This document shows positions 41,206 through 50,158 of a stretch of 62,444 bases of DNA, in pieces. The notes under the pieces were generated by a model. The model searched no databases and was not told the DNA's origin. It saw only the letters and a list, made by a program, of their open reading frames with translations. Origin of the DNA: a virus; IMG/VR virus record IMGVR_UViG_3300042503_001282, positions 1-62,444 of that record; one strand, given 5' to 3'. Numbering within the stretch: the stretch's first letter is position 1; each line of letters begins with the position of its first letter. The translations under genes were made by a program, and so were the position numbers.

Positions 41206-41268
41206 AACCACAAGAAACGATTGTGGTTTCCAAAAAAAGTTGATGTTTCCAAAAATAATTGTGGAAAC
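41206..41268 (+). terminator. Two hairpins after the S74 fibre gene
   Basis: AACCACAA with TTGTGGTT (41206-41228), then GTTTCCA with TGGAAAC (41245-41268). No T tract follows on the + strand. They may end or protect the upstream message before the late promoter at 41283. Confidence 0.45.
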
Positions 41269-41282
41269 TCAGGGTGTCCGTG

Positions 41283-41290
41283 TATAAATA
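41283..41290 (+). promoter_or_regulatory. T4-type late promoter TATAAATA before repeat fibre
   Basis: Exact consensus octamer. The gene starts 154 bases further on, so the 5' leader is unusually long and contains TCATTATTCTTT at 41336 and 41399 and a variant at 41421. Confidence 0.8.
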
Positions 41291-41335
41291 ACATGTAACT
41301 TACTATTCTTACTACATCATTCACATACACTTGAG

Positions 41336-41431
41336 TCATTATTCTTTCAGGACGTTCACAAAGTCCTATTGTCTGTCATGTAGCTGATTGACTGCGACTC
41401 ATTATTCTTTACTCTAAAACCATAATTCTTT
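41336..41431 (+). repeat. TCATTATTCTTT leader repeats
   Basis: Exact copies at 41336-41347 and 41399-41410, and CATAATTCTTT at 41421-41431, within the 5' leader of the fibre gene at 41445. Purpose unknown; possible protein or RNA binding sites controlling translation. Confidence 0.5.
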
Positions 41432-41444
41432 AAGGAATATACAA

Positions 41445-44015
41445 ATGGCTATAACCAAAATTCGTGGTAATACACAAATTAAGGGTGGGTCGATTACTAA
41501 TGTTGAGATTGCTGCTGATGCTGCGATTGAACTTAGTAAGTTAGCGCAAGGCGCTGAACTCATTCTCCGCGACGGTTCCGTTGCATTCACAGGTAACATT
41601 GACGCTGGTTCTAACAAAGTCGTAAACGTAGCTACACCTACTGCATCTGGCGATGCTGCTAATAAAGCATACGTTGATGCTGAGGTTGCTGCGGTTGCTG
41701 ATCAGGTTGTAAACGACCTTGATCCACGACTTGACGCAATCGAAGGACGCATGACAACTGCTGAGGGAGACATTGATTCTCTCGAAGTTCGTATGTCGTC
41801 GGCAGAAGGGGACATTGACTCTCTTGAGTCTGGTCTCGCTGCTGAAATTGCTCGTGCTGGCGCTGCTGAGGCTGAGCTTGCATCAGACCTCGCTGCTGAA
41901 GAAGTTGCTCGTGCTGCTGCTGACACAACACTTCAAGGTAACATCGATGCTGTAGCATCTGATCTTGCTGACGAAACTGCTCGTGCTGAAGCTGCTGAAG
42001 GTGCACTTGATTCTCGTTTAACAACTGCTGAAGGTGACATCACTGCTCTTGAAGCTGCTGACGTTGTTCTTGATGGTCGTGTAACCGACCTTGAGAATGG
42101 TCTTGCTGCTGAGACACTTGCTCGCCAGAATGCAGATTCTGCTTTAGATTCTCGTCTCACAACCGCAGAGGGTGACATTGTTGCTCTTGAAGGTCGTATG
42201 GACACTGCTGAAGGCGACATTAACACACTTGAGTCTGATCTTGCTGCTGAAGTTGCTCGTGCAACTGGAGCTGAGGCTGGATTGGCTTCTGACATCTCTG
42301 ATGAAGAGACTCGTGCTATGGCTGCTGAGGCTGCTATCCAAGCTGAAGTTGATGCTGAAGAGGTAGCTCGTGCTGCTGCTGACGCTGCACTTCAAGCTGA
42401 AGTAGATGCTGTTGAAGCTGATCTTGCACAAGAAGTACTTGATCGTGCTGCTGATGTAACCGCCGAGGAAACTCGTGCTATGGCTGCTGAAGCTGCTATT
42501 CAAGCAGAAGTTGATGCTGAAGAAGTTGCAAGAGCTGCGGCTGATGTAACTCTCCAAGGTAACATCGATGCTGAAGAGTCTCGTGCTATGGCTGCTGAGT
42601 CTGCACTTCAAGGTGAGGTTGACGCTGTTGAAGCTGATCTCGCACAAGAAGTTCTTGACAGAGCTGCTGACGTAGATGCTGAAGAGACTCGTGCTATGGC
42701 TGCTGAAGCTGACTTGGCTGCTGATATTGCTGCTGAAGAGTCTGCTCGTATCAGTGCTGTTGCTGGTGTACAAGCTGAAGTTGATGCTGAAGAAGCTGCT
42801 CGTGCTGCTGCTGACCTTGTTCTTCAAGGCAACATCGATGCTGTAGAAGCTGATTACATCGCTGCTGATGCTGTTGTACTTGCAAGTGCTAATAGCTACA
42901 CCGATGCTGAGATTGCTGCTCTCGTAAACAGTGCTCCTGCTGTACTTGATACTCTCAAGGAACTCAGTGATGCTCTTGCTGGAGATGCAAACTTTGCAAC
43001 TACTGTAGCCGGACAGATCGGCGCAGTTCAAGCTGAAGTTGATGCCGAAGAGGTAGCTCGTGCTGCTGCTGACGCTGCACTTCAAGCCGAAATTGACGCA
43101 GAAGAAGTTGCTCGTGCTGCTGCTGATGTGACCCTTCAAGGAAACATCGACGCAGAAGAGACTCGTGCTATGGGTGCAGAAGCTGCCCTTCAGTCCGAGA
43201 TCGATGCTGAAGAAGCTGCTCGTGCTGCTGCTGATATTACCCTTCAAGGTAACATCGATGCAGAAGAGTCTCGTGCTATGGCTGCTGAGGCTGCTCTTTC
43301 GTCCGATATTTCAGACGAAGAGACTGCACGTATAGCTGGCGATGCTGCACTTCAAGGTGAGGTTGACGCTGTTGAAGCTGATCTCGCTCAAGAAGTTCTT
43401 GATCGTGCTGCTGACGTTGATGCAGAAGAAGTAAGAGCTATGGCTGCTGAAGCTGCTCTTCAAGCTGAGATCGATGCAGAAGAAGTTGCTCGTGCTGCTG
43501 GCGATGCTTCGCTCGCATCAGATTTGTCTGATGAAGAGACTGCACGTATAGCTGCTGACGCTGCACTTCAAGCTGAAATTGATGCTGAAGAAGTTGCTAG
43601 AGCTGCCGCTGATACCGCACTTCAGGGTGAGGTTGATGCTGTAGAAGGTCGTATGACAACTGCTGAGGGTGACATTGACGCTCTCGAAGGTCGTATGGAC
43701 ACTGCCGAGTCAGACATTGGTGCACTTGAAGGACGTATGGACACAGCAGAGGCAGATATTGCCGCTCTTGAGTCTACAGTTCTTTATGTATCAAATGTTG
43801 TAACTCGTGAAGCTCCAACTGGAACAATCAACGGTTCGAATGCTGAGTTCAGTCTTGCATACACTCCTGTGATGAACAGCGAGCACGTATACTTGAATGG
43901 TCTCTTGCAAGAGCCTGGGGTTGGAAACGATTACTCTATCTCTGGTGGAACTATCACGTTCGCTGTAGCACCAGTGAGTGGAGATCGTATTCGTGTTAGC
44001 TACATGAAAGCTTAA
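41445..44015 (+). CDS. Repetitive helical tail fibre, 856 aa
   Basis: A fibre-anchor N-terminus (TKIRGNTQIKGGSI, ELILRDGSV) is followed by ~650 residues of Ala/Glu/Asp-rich repeats with an 18-residue unit (AEVDAEEVARAAADAALQ type). Eighteen residues make five helical turns, so this should be a long, nearly straight coiled coil. The last ~65 residues are the beta domain shared with gp13 and other fibres (VYLNGLLQEPG). TAAGGAATA lies before the ATG. The DNA repeats in 54-base units with strong use of GCT, so it is prone to recombination. Likely long fibre shaft. Confidence 0.85.
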   Translation: MAITKIRGNTQIKGGSITNVEIAADAAIELSKLAQGAELILRDGSVAFTGNIDAGSNKVVNVATPTASGDAANKAYVDAEVAAVADQVVNDLDPRLDAIEGRMTTAEGDIDSLEVRMSSAEGDIDSLESGLAAEIARAGAAEAELASDLAAEEVARAAADTTLQGNIDAVASDLADETARAEAAEGALDSRLTTAEGDITALEAADVVLDGRVTDLENGLAAETLARQNADSALDSRLTTAEGDIVALEGRMDTAEGDINTLESDLAAEVARATGAEAGLASDISDEETRAMAAEAAIQAEVDAEEVARAAADAALQAEVDAVEADLAQEVLDRAADVTAEETRAMAAEAAIQAEVDAEEVARAAADVTLQGNIDAEESRAMAAESALQGEVDAVEADLAQEVLDRAADVDAEETRAMAAEADLAADIAAEESARISAVAGVQAEVDAEEAARAAADLVLQGNIDAVEADYIAADAVVLASANSYTDAEIAALVNSAPAVLDTLKELSDALAGDANFATTVAGQIGAVQAEVDAEEVARAAADAALQAEIDAEEVARAAADVTLQGNIDAEETRAMGAEAALQSEIDAEEAARAAADITLQGNIDAEESRAMAAEAALSSDISDEETARIAGDAALQGEVDAVEADLAQEVLDRAADVDAEEVRAMAAEAALQAEIDAEEVARAAGDASLASDLSDEETARIAADAALQAEIDAEEVARAAADTALQGEVDAVEGRMTTAEGDIDALEGRMDTAESDIGALEGRMDTAEADIAALESTVLYVSNVVTREAPTGTINGSNAEFSLAYTPVMNSEHVYLNGLLQEPGVGNDYSISGGTITFAVAPVSGDRIRVSYMKA

Positions 44016-44038
44016 CTTTAGCTAGTAGTTAATATAAA

Positions 44039-44064
44039 GGTGGTGCTCTGAAAGGGGCACCACC
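44039..44064 (+). terminator. Strong hairpin after repeat fibre gene
   Basis: GGTGGTGC pairs with GCACCACC, plus flanking pairs; no T tract. A second hairpin, TATCTCC with GGAGATA, follows at 44069-44099. Probably ends or stabilises the fibre message. Confidence 0.5.
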
Positions 44065-44156
44065 CCTCTATCTCCAAACGCACTATTTTGATGGAGATAT
44101 GACATAAGCTATTGCCATAGAAAATTACAAAGATTTTACTTAACGGAACAACGAAC

Positions 44157-45638
44157 ATGTCAACACAGATTCGTGGTAATAAACAAATTAAAAACATCAC
44201 CATTCAAAATGAGCAAATTGCGAATGGCACGATTGAACTCGATAAACTCAGAGAAGGGTCAGAACTCATTAAGAGAGATGGTTCGGTTGTAGCAACCGGA
44301 GATTTCGATTTTGGCTCCCATCAAATTAAAAACCTTGCTGCACCAACCGACGATAACGATGCGGTTCGTAAAGCAGACCTTGAAGCTGCAACATCTGGAA
44401 CTCTCGTTAATAGAGAGCAACCAACTGGTACACTTAACGGCTCAAACACCACATTTACACTTGCGAACACGCCAAATCTTGGTACCGAGCAAGTATTCTT
44501 GAACGGTGCTTTATTGAACTCTGGTGCTAACAGTGACTATGTTGTAGATGGTACAACTCTTACATTTACACTTCCACCACAGTCGGGTGATGTAATTCTT
44601 GTCAATTACATAACTGATGGAGTTGTTGTAAATGCTGATGTTACCAGCACACTTGCACAATTCAATTCACGTCTTACAACCGCAGAGGGTGAGCTTTTCA
44701 CTGCACAGGGTGATATTACAACACTCACAAGTGATGTATCTGGAATTAACTCTCGACTTACAACTGCTGAAGGTGACATTGTTGCCGTTGAAGGTGACGT
44801 TGCAACTCTTGAGTCAACTGTTAGTGCAGTTCAAGGTAGCATCTCATCTCTTCAATCAGATTTGTCTGATGAAGAAGCTGCTCGTATTGCTGCTGATGAT
44901 GCTCTCGATACAACTGTAGGTTCAATTCAAACATCAGTCACATCTATCGGCAACAGAATGACTACTGCTGAAGGTGACATCACTGCTCTCGAAGCTGCTG
45001 ATGCTGCGTTTGATATTCGTGCTGGTGTTATCGAAGATGGTCTTCAAGCAGAAACTAATGCAAGAACAAGTGCCGATAGTGCTCTCGGTTCTCGTGTTAC
45101 TGCTCTTGAGAATGCACCCGCACCTGTAACTTCATATAACGATCTCACAGATAAGCCTACATTGTTCAGTGGTTCATATAATGACCTCACTAACAAGCCA
45201 ACGCTCTTCAGTGGGTCGTATACAGATTTGACCAATACACCAAGTATTCCGGCTGATGTGTCAGATTTGACCGATACTACTGGTGCTTTGTTCAGTGGAG
45301 ACTATGCTGATCTTTCAAACAAACCCTCGCTCTTCAGTGGGTCGTACACAGACCTTACTAATAAGCCAACCTTGTTTAGTGGATCGTATAGTGATCTTAC
45401 CAACAAACCATCGATACCAACGCCAAAGAGAGAAATTCCCTCTGGTAGTGTCAATGGCTCTAACGCAGTATTCACGCTCTCAGAGACACCTTCTGTAGCA
45501 AACACCGAGCAAGTATTCTTGAACGGTCTCTTACAGATGGCTGGTGCTGAAGCCGATTATACCATCGCAGGTGGCACTATTACATTCAATACTGCTCCTG
45601 ATGCTGGGTGGAAACTTGTTGTTTACTACTTTGTTTAA
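44157..45638 (+). CDS. Tail fibre, 493 aa
   Basis: The N-terminal ~60 residues are a diverged copy of the start of the 41445 fibre (IRGNKQIKN, ELIKRDGSV). Two copies of the shared beta domain follow: one near residues 90-160 (VFLNGALLNSG) and one at the C-terminus (VFLNGLLQMAG). Between them are coiled coil and six SYTDLTNKPTLFSG-type 14-residue repeats. No chaperone domain. Probably a partner or an alternative fibre to its neighbours. Confidence 0.85.
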   Translation: MSTQIRGNKQIKNITIQNEQIANGTIELDKLREGSELIKRDGSVVATGDFDFGSHQIKNLAAPTDDNDAVRKADLEAATSGTLVNREQPTGTLNGSNTTFTLANTPNLGTEQVFLNGALLNSGANSDYVVDGTTLTFTLPPQSGDVILVNYITDGVVVNADVTSTLAQFNSRLTTAEGELFTAQGDITTLTSDVSGINSRLTTAEGDIVAVEGDVATLESTVSAVQGSISSLQSDLSDEEAARIAADDALDTTVGSIQTSVTSIGNRMTTAEGDITALEAADAAFDIRAGVIEDGLQAETNARTSADSALGSRVTALENAPAPVTSYNDLTDKPTLFSGSYNDLTNKPTLFSGSYTDLTNTPSIPADVSDLTDTTGALFSGDYADLSNKPSLFSGSYTDLTNKPTLFSGSYSDLTNKPSIPTPKREIPSGSVNGSNAVFTLSETPSVANTEQVFLNGLLQMAGAEADYTIAGGTITFNTAPDAGWKLVVYYFV

Positions 45639-45644
45639 TAAATA
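45637..45644 (+). promoter_or_regulatory. Late promoter-like AATAAATA before S74 fibre
   Basis: Seven of eight matches to TATAAATA, just at the end of the previous gene and 34 bases before the ATG at 45679. Confidence 0.6.
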
Positions 45645-45678
45645 TTTTAACTTATAGGTCAATTAAGGGATAACTATC

Positions 45679-47505
45679 ATGTCAAAGACAGAAGTTTCTG
45701 GAAAACAAATTAAAGACGGTTCGATTGAGATTCAAGACTTGTCGAACACCTTGTCGAGTGACATCAACACACTCAAGAGTGATGTTGCAACTCTACAAAC
45801 AGACGTTGCTGCAAAAGCTGATGCAGGAACTCTTGCAACAGTAGCAACAAGTGGTTCGTACAACGATCTCACTAATAAACCAAACATTCCTAGCTTGTCT
45901 GGGTATGCAACTGAAGCATATGTTGATGGTGCGGTATCTGATCTCGTAAACAGCGCACCTGCAACTTTGGACACACTCAAAGAGCTTAGTGATGCTCTTG
46001 GTGCTGATGCAAATTTTGCAGCTACCGTTGCTGGACAGATTGGTGATGTTGCATCAGACGTTTCAGCACTCGACACTCGTGTTACTGCGGTTGAAGCTGA
46101 CGTTGCTGCTCTTCAAGGTGCAGCAGAGCCCAATATTGCAGATTTGAGTGGCGTTTCTATTACTTCTCCAACATCAGGTCAAGTTCTCAAGTATGATGGA
46201 CTTGGTTGGGTAAACGGCACTGATAATTCATTCAGTGGATCATATACTGATCTTACTAACAAGCCAACCTTGTTCAGTGGATCGTATACTGATCTTACTA
46301 ACAAGCCGACGTTGTTTGATGGTACATACTCTAGCTTAACTGGAAAACCAACTCTTGCAACTGTAGCAACAAGTGGCTCGTATGCTGATCTCAGCAACAA
46401 GCCAACTATTCCGTCTGCGATTGATGATTTGTCTGATGTAACCATCAGCTCACCAAGTGCAGATCAAGTTCTGAAGTATAATGGAACAGCGTGGGTAAAC
46501 TCTGCTGCACCAGCGTCTGGAGCAACAAATCTTGATGGACTTACCGACGTTGTTATTACATCGCCAGTTTCAGGACATTATTTGCGACATAACGGAACAA
46601 ATTGGGTTAATGGTACTATTTTAGCTGCACATTTGCCCGTAGCTCAACAAAGTGCTGGAATTATCGACACTGGGTTTCAGATATTCTCTGGTGACAAACG
46701 ATTCAACGGTATTATTCAAGCATATGGTGGAGTTGCTGCTAAAGCACCCGCTATCAACCAACCTGCGCTTCGTGTTCAACCGGCTGGGGTATCACAGAGT
46801 ATTCCACTTATATATTTGGAAAACACTTCTGGTGGGGCTGCATTTACGGTAAACACGACAGGAGCATCTTCGATCATTCTGAGTAGTGCAAGTGCAAAAG
46901 GGCTTGTCATTCAAGGTGCTGCATCTCAATCAGCAAACTTGTTTGAAGTGCAAAACAGCGCAGGAGCAATTAAATCATCGTTTCACTCTGATGGTAGACT
47001 TACCGTAAATGCATTAGGAAATTCTTCTGTTTATGCTATTGGAGTTTCATCTGATTTGGCTGGTGGTACTTGTTTATCACTTCAACATTCTGGATCAGCA
47101 GGTAGATATTTGGCTGCATTTTATAATGCTGCTGCCGCGTTTGTTGGTGCAATTAGCCATGATGGTTCTACAACATCATATGCAACAACATCGGATTATC
47201 GTTTAAAAGAGAATTTTGTTTCTTTGACTGGCGCTTTAGATCGAATTGTTGCATTACCAACATACAGATTTAATTTCAAGGCCAACCCGGACAAAACTGT
47301 TGATGGTTGTAAAGCACATGAAGTTTCTTCTGTTTGTCCTGAAGCAGTAAATGGAGAAAAGGACGCTGTTAATGCCGACGGATCTATCAATCCTCAATCG
47401 GTTGACTATAGCAAACTTGTTCCTCTTCTTGTTGCAGCAGTGCAAGAATTAAAAGCTAAAAACGATGCTCTTGAAGCTCGTCTTGCTACTCTTGAAAACA
47501 ACTAA
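45679..47505 (+). CDS. Tail fibre with S74 chaperone domain, 608 aa
   Basis: The N-terminus (SGKQIKDGSIEIQDL) differs from its neighbours. It contains LVNSAPATLDTLKELSDALG, also present almost unchanged in the 41445 fibre, and 14-residue SYTDLTNKPTLF repeats. The C-terminal 104 residues, from S505 (SDYRLKENF), are an S74 chaperone with a terminal coiled coil. The chaperone should fold the trimer and cleave itself off at S505. Confidence 0.88.
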   Translation: MSKTEVSGKQIKDGSIEIQDLSNTLSSDINTLKSDVATLQTDVAAKADAGTLATVATSGSYNDLTNKPNIPSLSGYATEAYVDGAVSDLVNSAPATLDTLKELSDALGADANFAATVAGQIGDVASDVSALDTRVTAVEADVAALQGAAEPNIADLSGVSITSPTSGQVLKYDGLGWVNGTDNSFSGSYTDLTNKPTLFSGSYTDLTNKPTLFDGTYSSLTGKPTLATVATSGSYADLSNKPTIPSAIDDLSDVTISSPSADQVLKYNGTAWVNSAAPASGATNLDGLTDVVITSPVSGHYLRHNGTNWVNGTILAAHLPVAQQSAGIIDTGFQIFSGDKRFNGIIQAYGGVAAKAPAINQPALRVQPAGVSQSIPLIYLENTSGGAAFTVNTTGASSIILSSASAKGLVIQGAASQSANLFEVQNSAGAIKSSFHSDGRLTVNALGNSSVYAIGVSSDLAGGTCLSLQHSGSAGRYLAAFYNAAAAFVGAISHDGSTTSYATTSDYRLKENFVSLTGALDRIVALPTYRFNFKANPDKTVDGCKAHEVSSVCPEAVNGEKDAVNADGSINPQSVDYSKLVPLLVAAVQELKAKNDALEARLATLENN

Positions 47506-47514
47506 TAGCTAATA

Positions 47515-47542
47515 GCAGCATGGGAGTAACATCCCATGCTGC
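47515..47542 (+). terminator. 11-bp hairpin after last fibre gene
   Basis: GCAGCATGGGA with TCCCATGCTGC and a 6-base loop: a perfect 11-bp stem. No T tract, but its position directly after the fibre block and before the holin suggests it ends the fibre message. Confidence 0.6.
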
Positions 47543-47584
47543 CCAACCATGTGTATGTGACATAGTAAACGCTGAGACTTGCAC

Positions 47585-48067
47585 ATGAAGCATCTTTTCT
47601 ACAATACAGTTAAAGACTATGCACAGTCGGTGATAGACAACTTCACCGTTGGTGGCATTTCAAAGAGCATTTTACTGCTCGTCGCTGCATTCTTAGCACC
47701 GATAGCAACCGTCATCTTCGCAGTAATATTCTTGATTTTTGTGGATATGGTCACTGGTATTTTGGCTTCTCTCAAAGAAAAGCAAAGAATCACCAGCTCT
47801 GCTATGTCAAGAACCATAGCAAAAACATTCGTTTACTGCACCACGATCATTGTAACTTACATAGTACATAAATACTTACTGGTTGGCTTCGACTTCCCAG
47901 TAGAAAGTATTGTGTCTGGTTTCATAGCTTTAACAGAGATGAAATCGATTTTGGAAAACCTAGACAGAATCAGTAACCACTCTGTTCTGAAAGATTTGAT
48001 ACTCATTTTTTCTAACGAGAGGGAGAGAAGGCTGCCACCTAAACCAGTCAAGAAAGACAAGAAATAG
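47585..48067 (+). CDS. Holin (TcdE/phage holin 4 type), 160 aa
   Basis: Three hydrophobic segments (about 25-55, 78-98, 105-125). FVDMVTGILASLKEKQRITS and the later FIALTEMKSILENL match the pattern of the TcdE/LydA holin family (Asp-x-x-Thr-Gly, then Ser, then Glu-x-x-Ser-x-x-Glu-Asn). Holins open the inner membrane at the end of infection. A TTG at 47579 is in frame, but the ATG at 47585 is more likely. T4 also has its holin gene next to the tail-fibre genes. No endolysin is present in this window. Confidence 0.8.
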   Translation: MKHLFYNTVKDYAQSVIDNFTVGGISKSILLLVAAFLAPIATVIFAVIFLIFVDMVTGILASLKEKQRITSSAMSRTIAKTFVYCTTIIVTYIVHKYLLVGFDFPVESIVSGFIALTEMKSILENLDRISNHSVLKDLILIFSNERERRLPPKPVKKDKK

Positions 48068-48075
48068 GTCACTAG

Positions 48076-49296
48076 ATGGCAACTATCAAACAATCATTCA
48101 TCTGTAGAGAGAACGCAGTTCGTGTCAGCAATACTCAATACACGATTGCGAATCAGCCAAATGCAAACACCGATCAAGTTTTCGTAAACGGTGTGCTTCA
48201 AAACTCTGGTGTAGATAATGACTACACCCTGACCGGCACCACAATCAATTTCAACCGCAACATCGAGAGTGATGAAGTAGTTCTTGTCAATTACCTTCTT
48301 GATGTCATAGAACAAGACCAACAAGACACAGAAGTTGGAACCACCAACTACGGCAGAACAGAACTAATTCATTGGTGTCTCAGAAAACTTGGCGCACCAG
48401 TCATCGAAATCAACATAGACGACGATCAAATCGAAGATCGTATTGATGAAGCTCTCATGTACTTTCGAGATTACCACTTCGATGGTGTCGAACGAATGTA
48501 CCTTCACCACAGAATCACAGCATCACGTTTCAAACTCTCTGACGACTTTACAGACACTATAACACGTGGCGTTACGCTCACGGGTGTCACAAGCGGTGCT
48601 ACTGCAACTGCATATGATAAGTCAGTAGACAACAGAGAGATTCGATTCAAATCACTCAACAAGATTCCATTTAAGGTTGGAGAAACTGTTACCGTAACCG
48701 GCTCAACCGAAACATTCAACATACTAGAGATTCACTTAGGTGATATTGATAATGGATTCATTCCAGTCGGAACGAAGGTCATCAGTGTCACAAATGTACT
48801 ACCACAGCAGAAAGCAACTATCGGCGGAAACTTCGGTGGTATGTTTGACTTTCAATACCAGTTTGCACTCCATAATATGTTCAACCTCGCATCAACTGAC
48901 TTGGTAACATACGACATCTACCAACGGTACATGTCAACTTGGGAATTCATGTTCAGAGGCACCAAAGGAATTCGATTCAACAGAAAAACAGATCGACTGT
49001 TTCTTGACGTACAAGACCTTGTTGCTGACCAGTACCTTGTAATCGAAGCTTGGTCTGCACTGAACCCTGAGACATACAAAGAAATCTACATGGACGAATT
49101 CGTTCGTGAGTATGCATACAGTCTGATCAAACAACAGTGGGGCTCAAACCTCAAGAAGTTTAGTGGTGTTCAACTCCCAGGCGGCATCACCCTCAACGGT
49201 CAATCAATCTACGATGAAGCAAAGCAAGAACTCGAAGAGCTTCGTGAACGGGTGAAGAAAGAGTTTCAGCTTCCACCCGACTTTTTAGTGGGATAA
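48076..49296 (+). CDS. 13: Neck protein gp13 with fibre-like N-terminal domain, 406 aa
   Basis: Residues ~88-406 are gp13: the start LIHWCLRKLGAPVIEINI with DDDQIEDRIDEAL, and the end LIKQQWGSNLKKFSGVQLPGG are typical. T4 gp13 is 309 aa. The extra first ~80 residues are a copy of the beta domain at the ends of the fibres (VFVNGVLQNSG, DYTLTG, then VVLVNY). gp13 forms the ring between portal and tail completion proteins. The extra domain would project from the neck. Confidence 0.9.
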   Translation: MATIKQSFICRENAVRVSNTQYTIANQPNANTDQVFVNGVLQNSGVDNDYTLTGTTINFNRNIESDEVVLVNYLLDVIEQDQQDTEVGTTNYGRTELIHWCLRKLGAPVIEINIDDDQIEDRIDEALMYFRDYHFDGVERMYLHHRITASRFKLSDDFTDTITRGVTLTGVTSGATATAYDKSVDNREIRFKSLNKIPFKVGETVTVTGSTETFNILEIHLGDIDNGFIPVGTKVISVTNVLPQQKATIGGNFGGMFDFQYQFALHNMFNLASTDLVTYDIYQRYMSTWEFMFRGTKGIRFNRKTDRLFLDVQDLVADQYLVIEAWSALNPETYKEIYMDEFVREYAYSLIKQQWGSNLKKFSGVQLPGGITLNGQSIYDEAKQELEELRERVKKEFQLPPDFLVG

Positions 49297-49303
49297 CAAC
49301 ACC

Positions 49304-50158
49304 GTGGCAACCAACAAATACTTCAACATGTACCATCAAAAGCAAGAGCAAAGTCTCATGCAAAGCTTGGTTGAAGAGACCGTAAAAATTCACGGCATCG
49401 ATGCTGTCTACATACCACGTAAGCATGAAAAGATCGACCTCACCTACCATGAAGATGTTCTCTCAAATTTTGATGACTTCTACGACATAGAGCTATACAT
49501 CAAAAACATCGACTCGTTTGATGGTGATCAAGACATCTTCAAAAAGTTTGGCTTAGAGATCAACAATCAAATCACATTCTCAATCTCTCGTTCAAGCTTT
49601 CACAAAATTGCTGGTAAAGAGCTTGTTCGTCCACGAGAGGGTGATCTGGTTTACTTACCGATGAGCACTGCAACTGGTCTCTACGAAATCAAGTTTGTCA
49701 AAGAAGACTCTGTGTTTTTTAGCTTAGGTGAGTTCTACATCTACGACATTCAATGTGAACTCTACACCGGAGCAAACGAAGACATCAAGACTGGTATTGA
49801 TGAGATTGATGTATTAGCAGACGCAACAGAGAACATCATTCTTCTCAAGCTTGGTGAAATCGACGGCACTTTTGAAGTCGGTGAAACGGTGTACCAAGGT
49901 CCATCTCTCATTGGTGCAATCGCAAAAGGTACCGTTGTTGGATTTGAAGACGACAATACGCTCAAGCTGAAAGACTTGTTGGGTGAGTTTGACGCATCAT
50001 ACGGACCAGTCAAAGGCAAAACTGCACTCGCACCACTGTACAACTTCGAGTCTACTGAGCCAATTTCTCAAGACTACACAGCATCTAACACACAGTTCGA
50101 TTCAAGTGCTGTTCTTGACTTCACTGAACACAACCCTTTCTCTGAGGAAGACTTCTAA
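49304..50158 (+). CDS. 14: Neck protein gp14, 284 aa
   Basis: Begins at GTG (no ATG fits better). YFNMYHQKQEQSLMQSL and GIDAVYIPR, then FDIEL-type acidic repeats and a REGDLVYLPM strand, follow gp14 of T4-like phages (256 aa in T4). gp14 binds gp13 to complete the head neck. The TAA overlaps the next ATG (TAATG), so gp15 is coupled. Confidence 0.9.
   Translation: MATNKYFNMYHQKQEQSLMQSLVEETVKIHGIDAVYIPRKHEKIDLTYHEDVLSNFDDFYDIELYIKNIDSFDGDQDIFKKFGLEINNQITFSISRSSFHKIAGKELVRPREGDLVYLPMSTATGLYEIKFVKEDSVFFSLGEFYIYDIQCELYTGANEDIKTGIDEIDVLADATENIILLKLGEIDGTFEVGETVYQGPSLIGAIAKGTVVGFEDDNTLKLKDLLGEFDASYGPVKGKTALAPLYNFESTEPISQDYTASNTQFDSSAVLDFTEHNPFSEEDF

Noticed and set aside
42144-43247. Long serine-rich open frame on the - strand (367 codons)
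   Set aside because: It is the mirror of the GCT/GAA repeats of the 41445 fibre gene; no ribosome binding site, promoter or family pattern.
41700-43800. Regular 54-base repeats as a possible CRISPR array
   Set aside because: The repeats are translated in frame, vary by codon and have no unique spacers of constant length.
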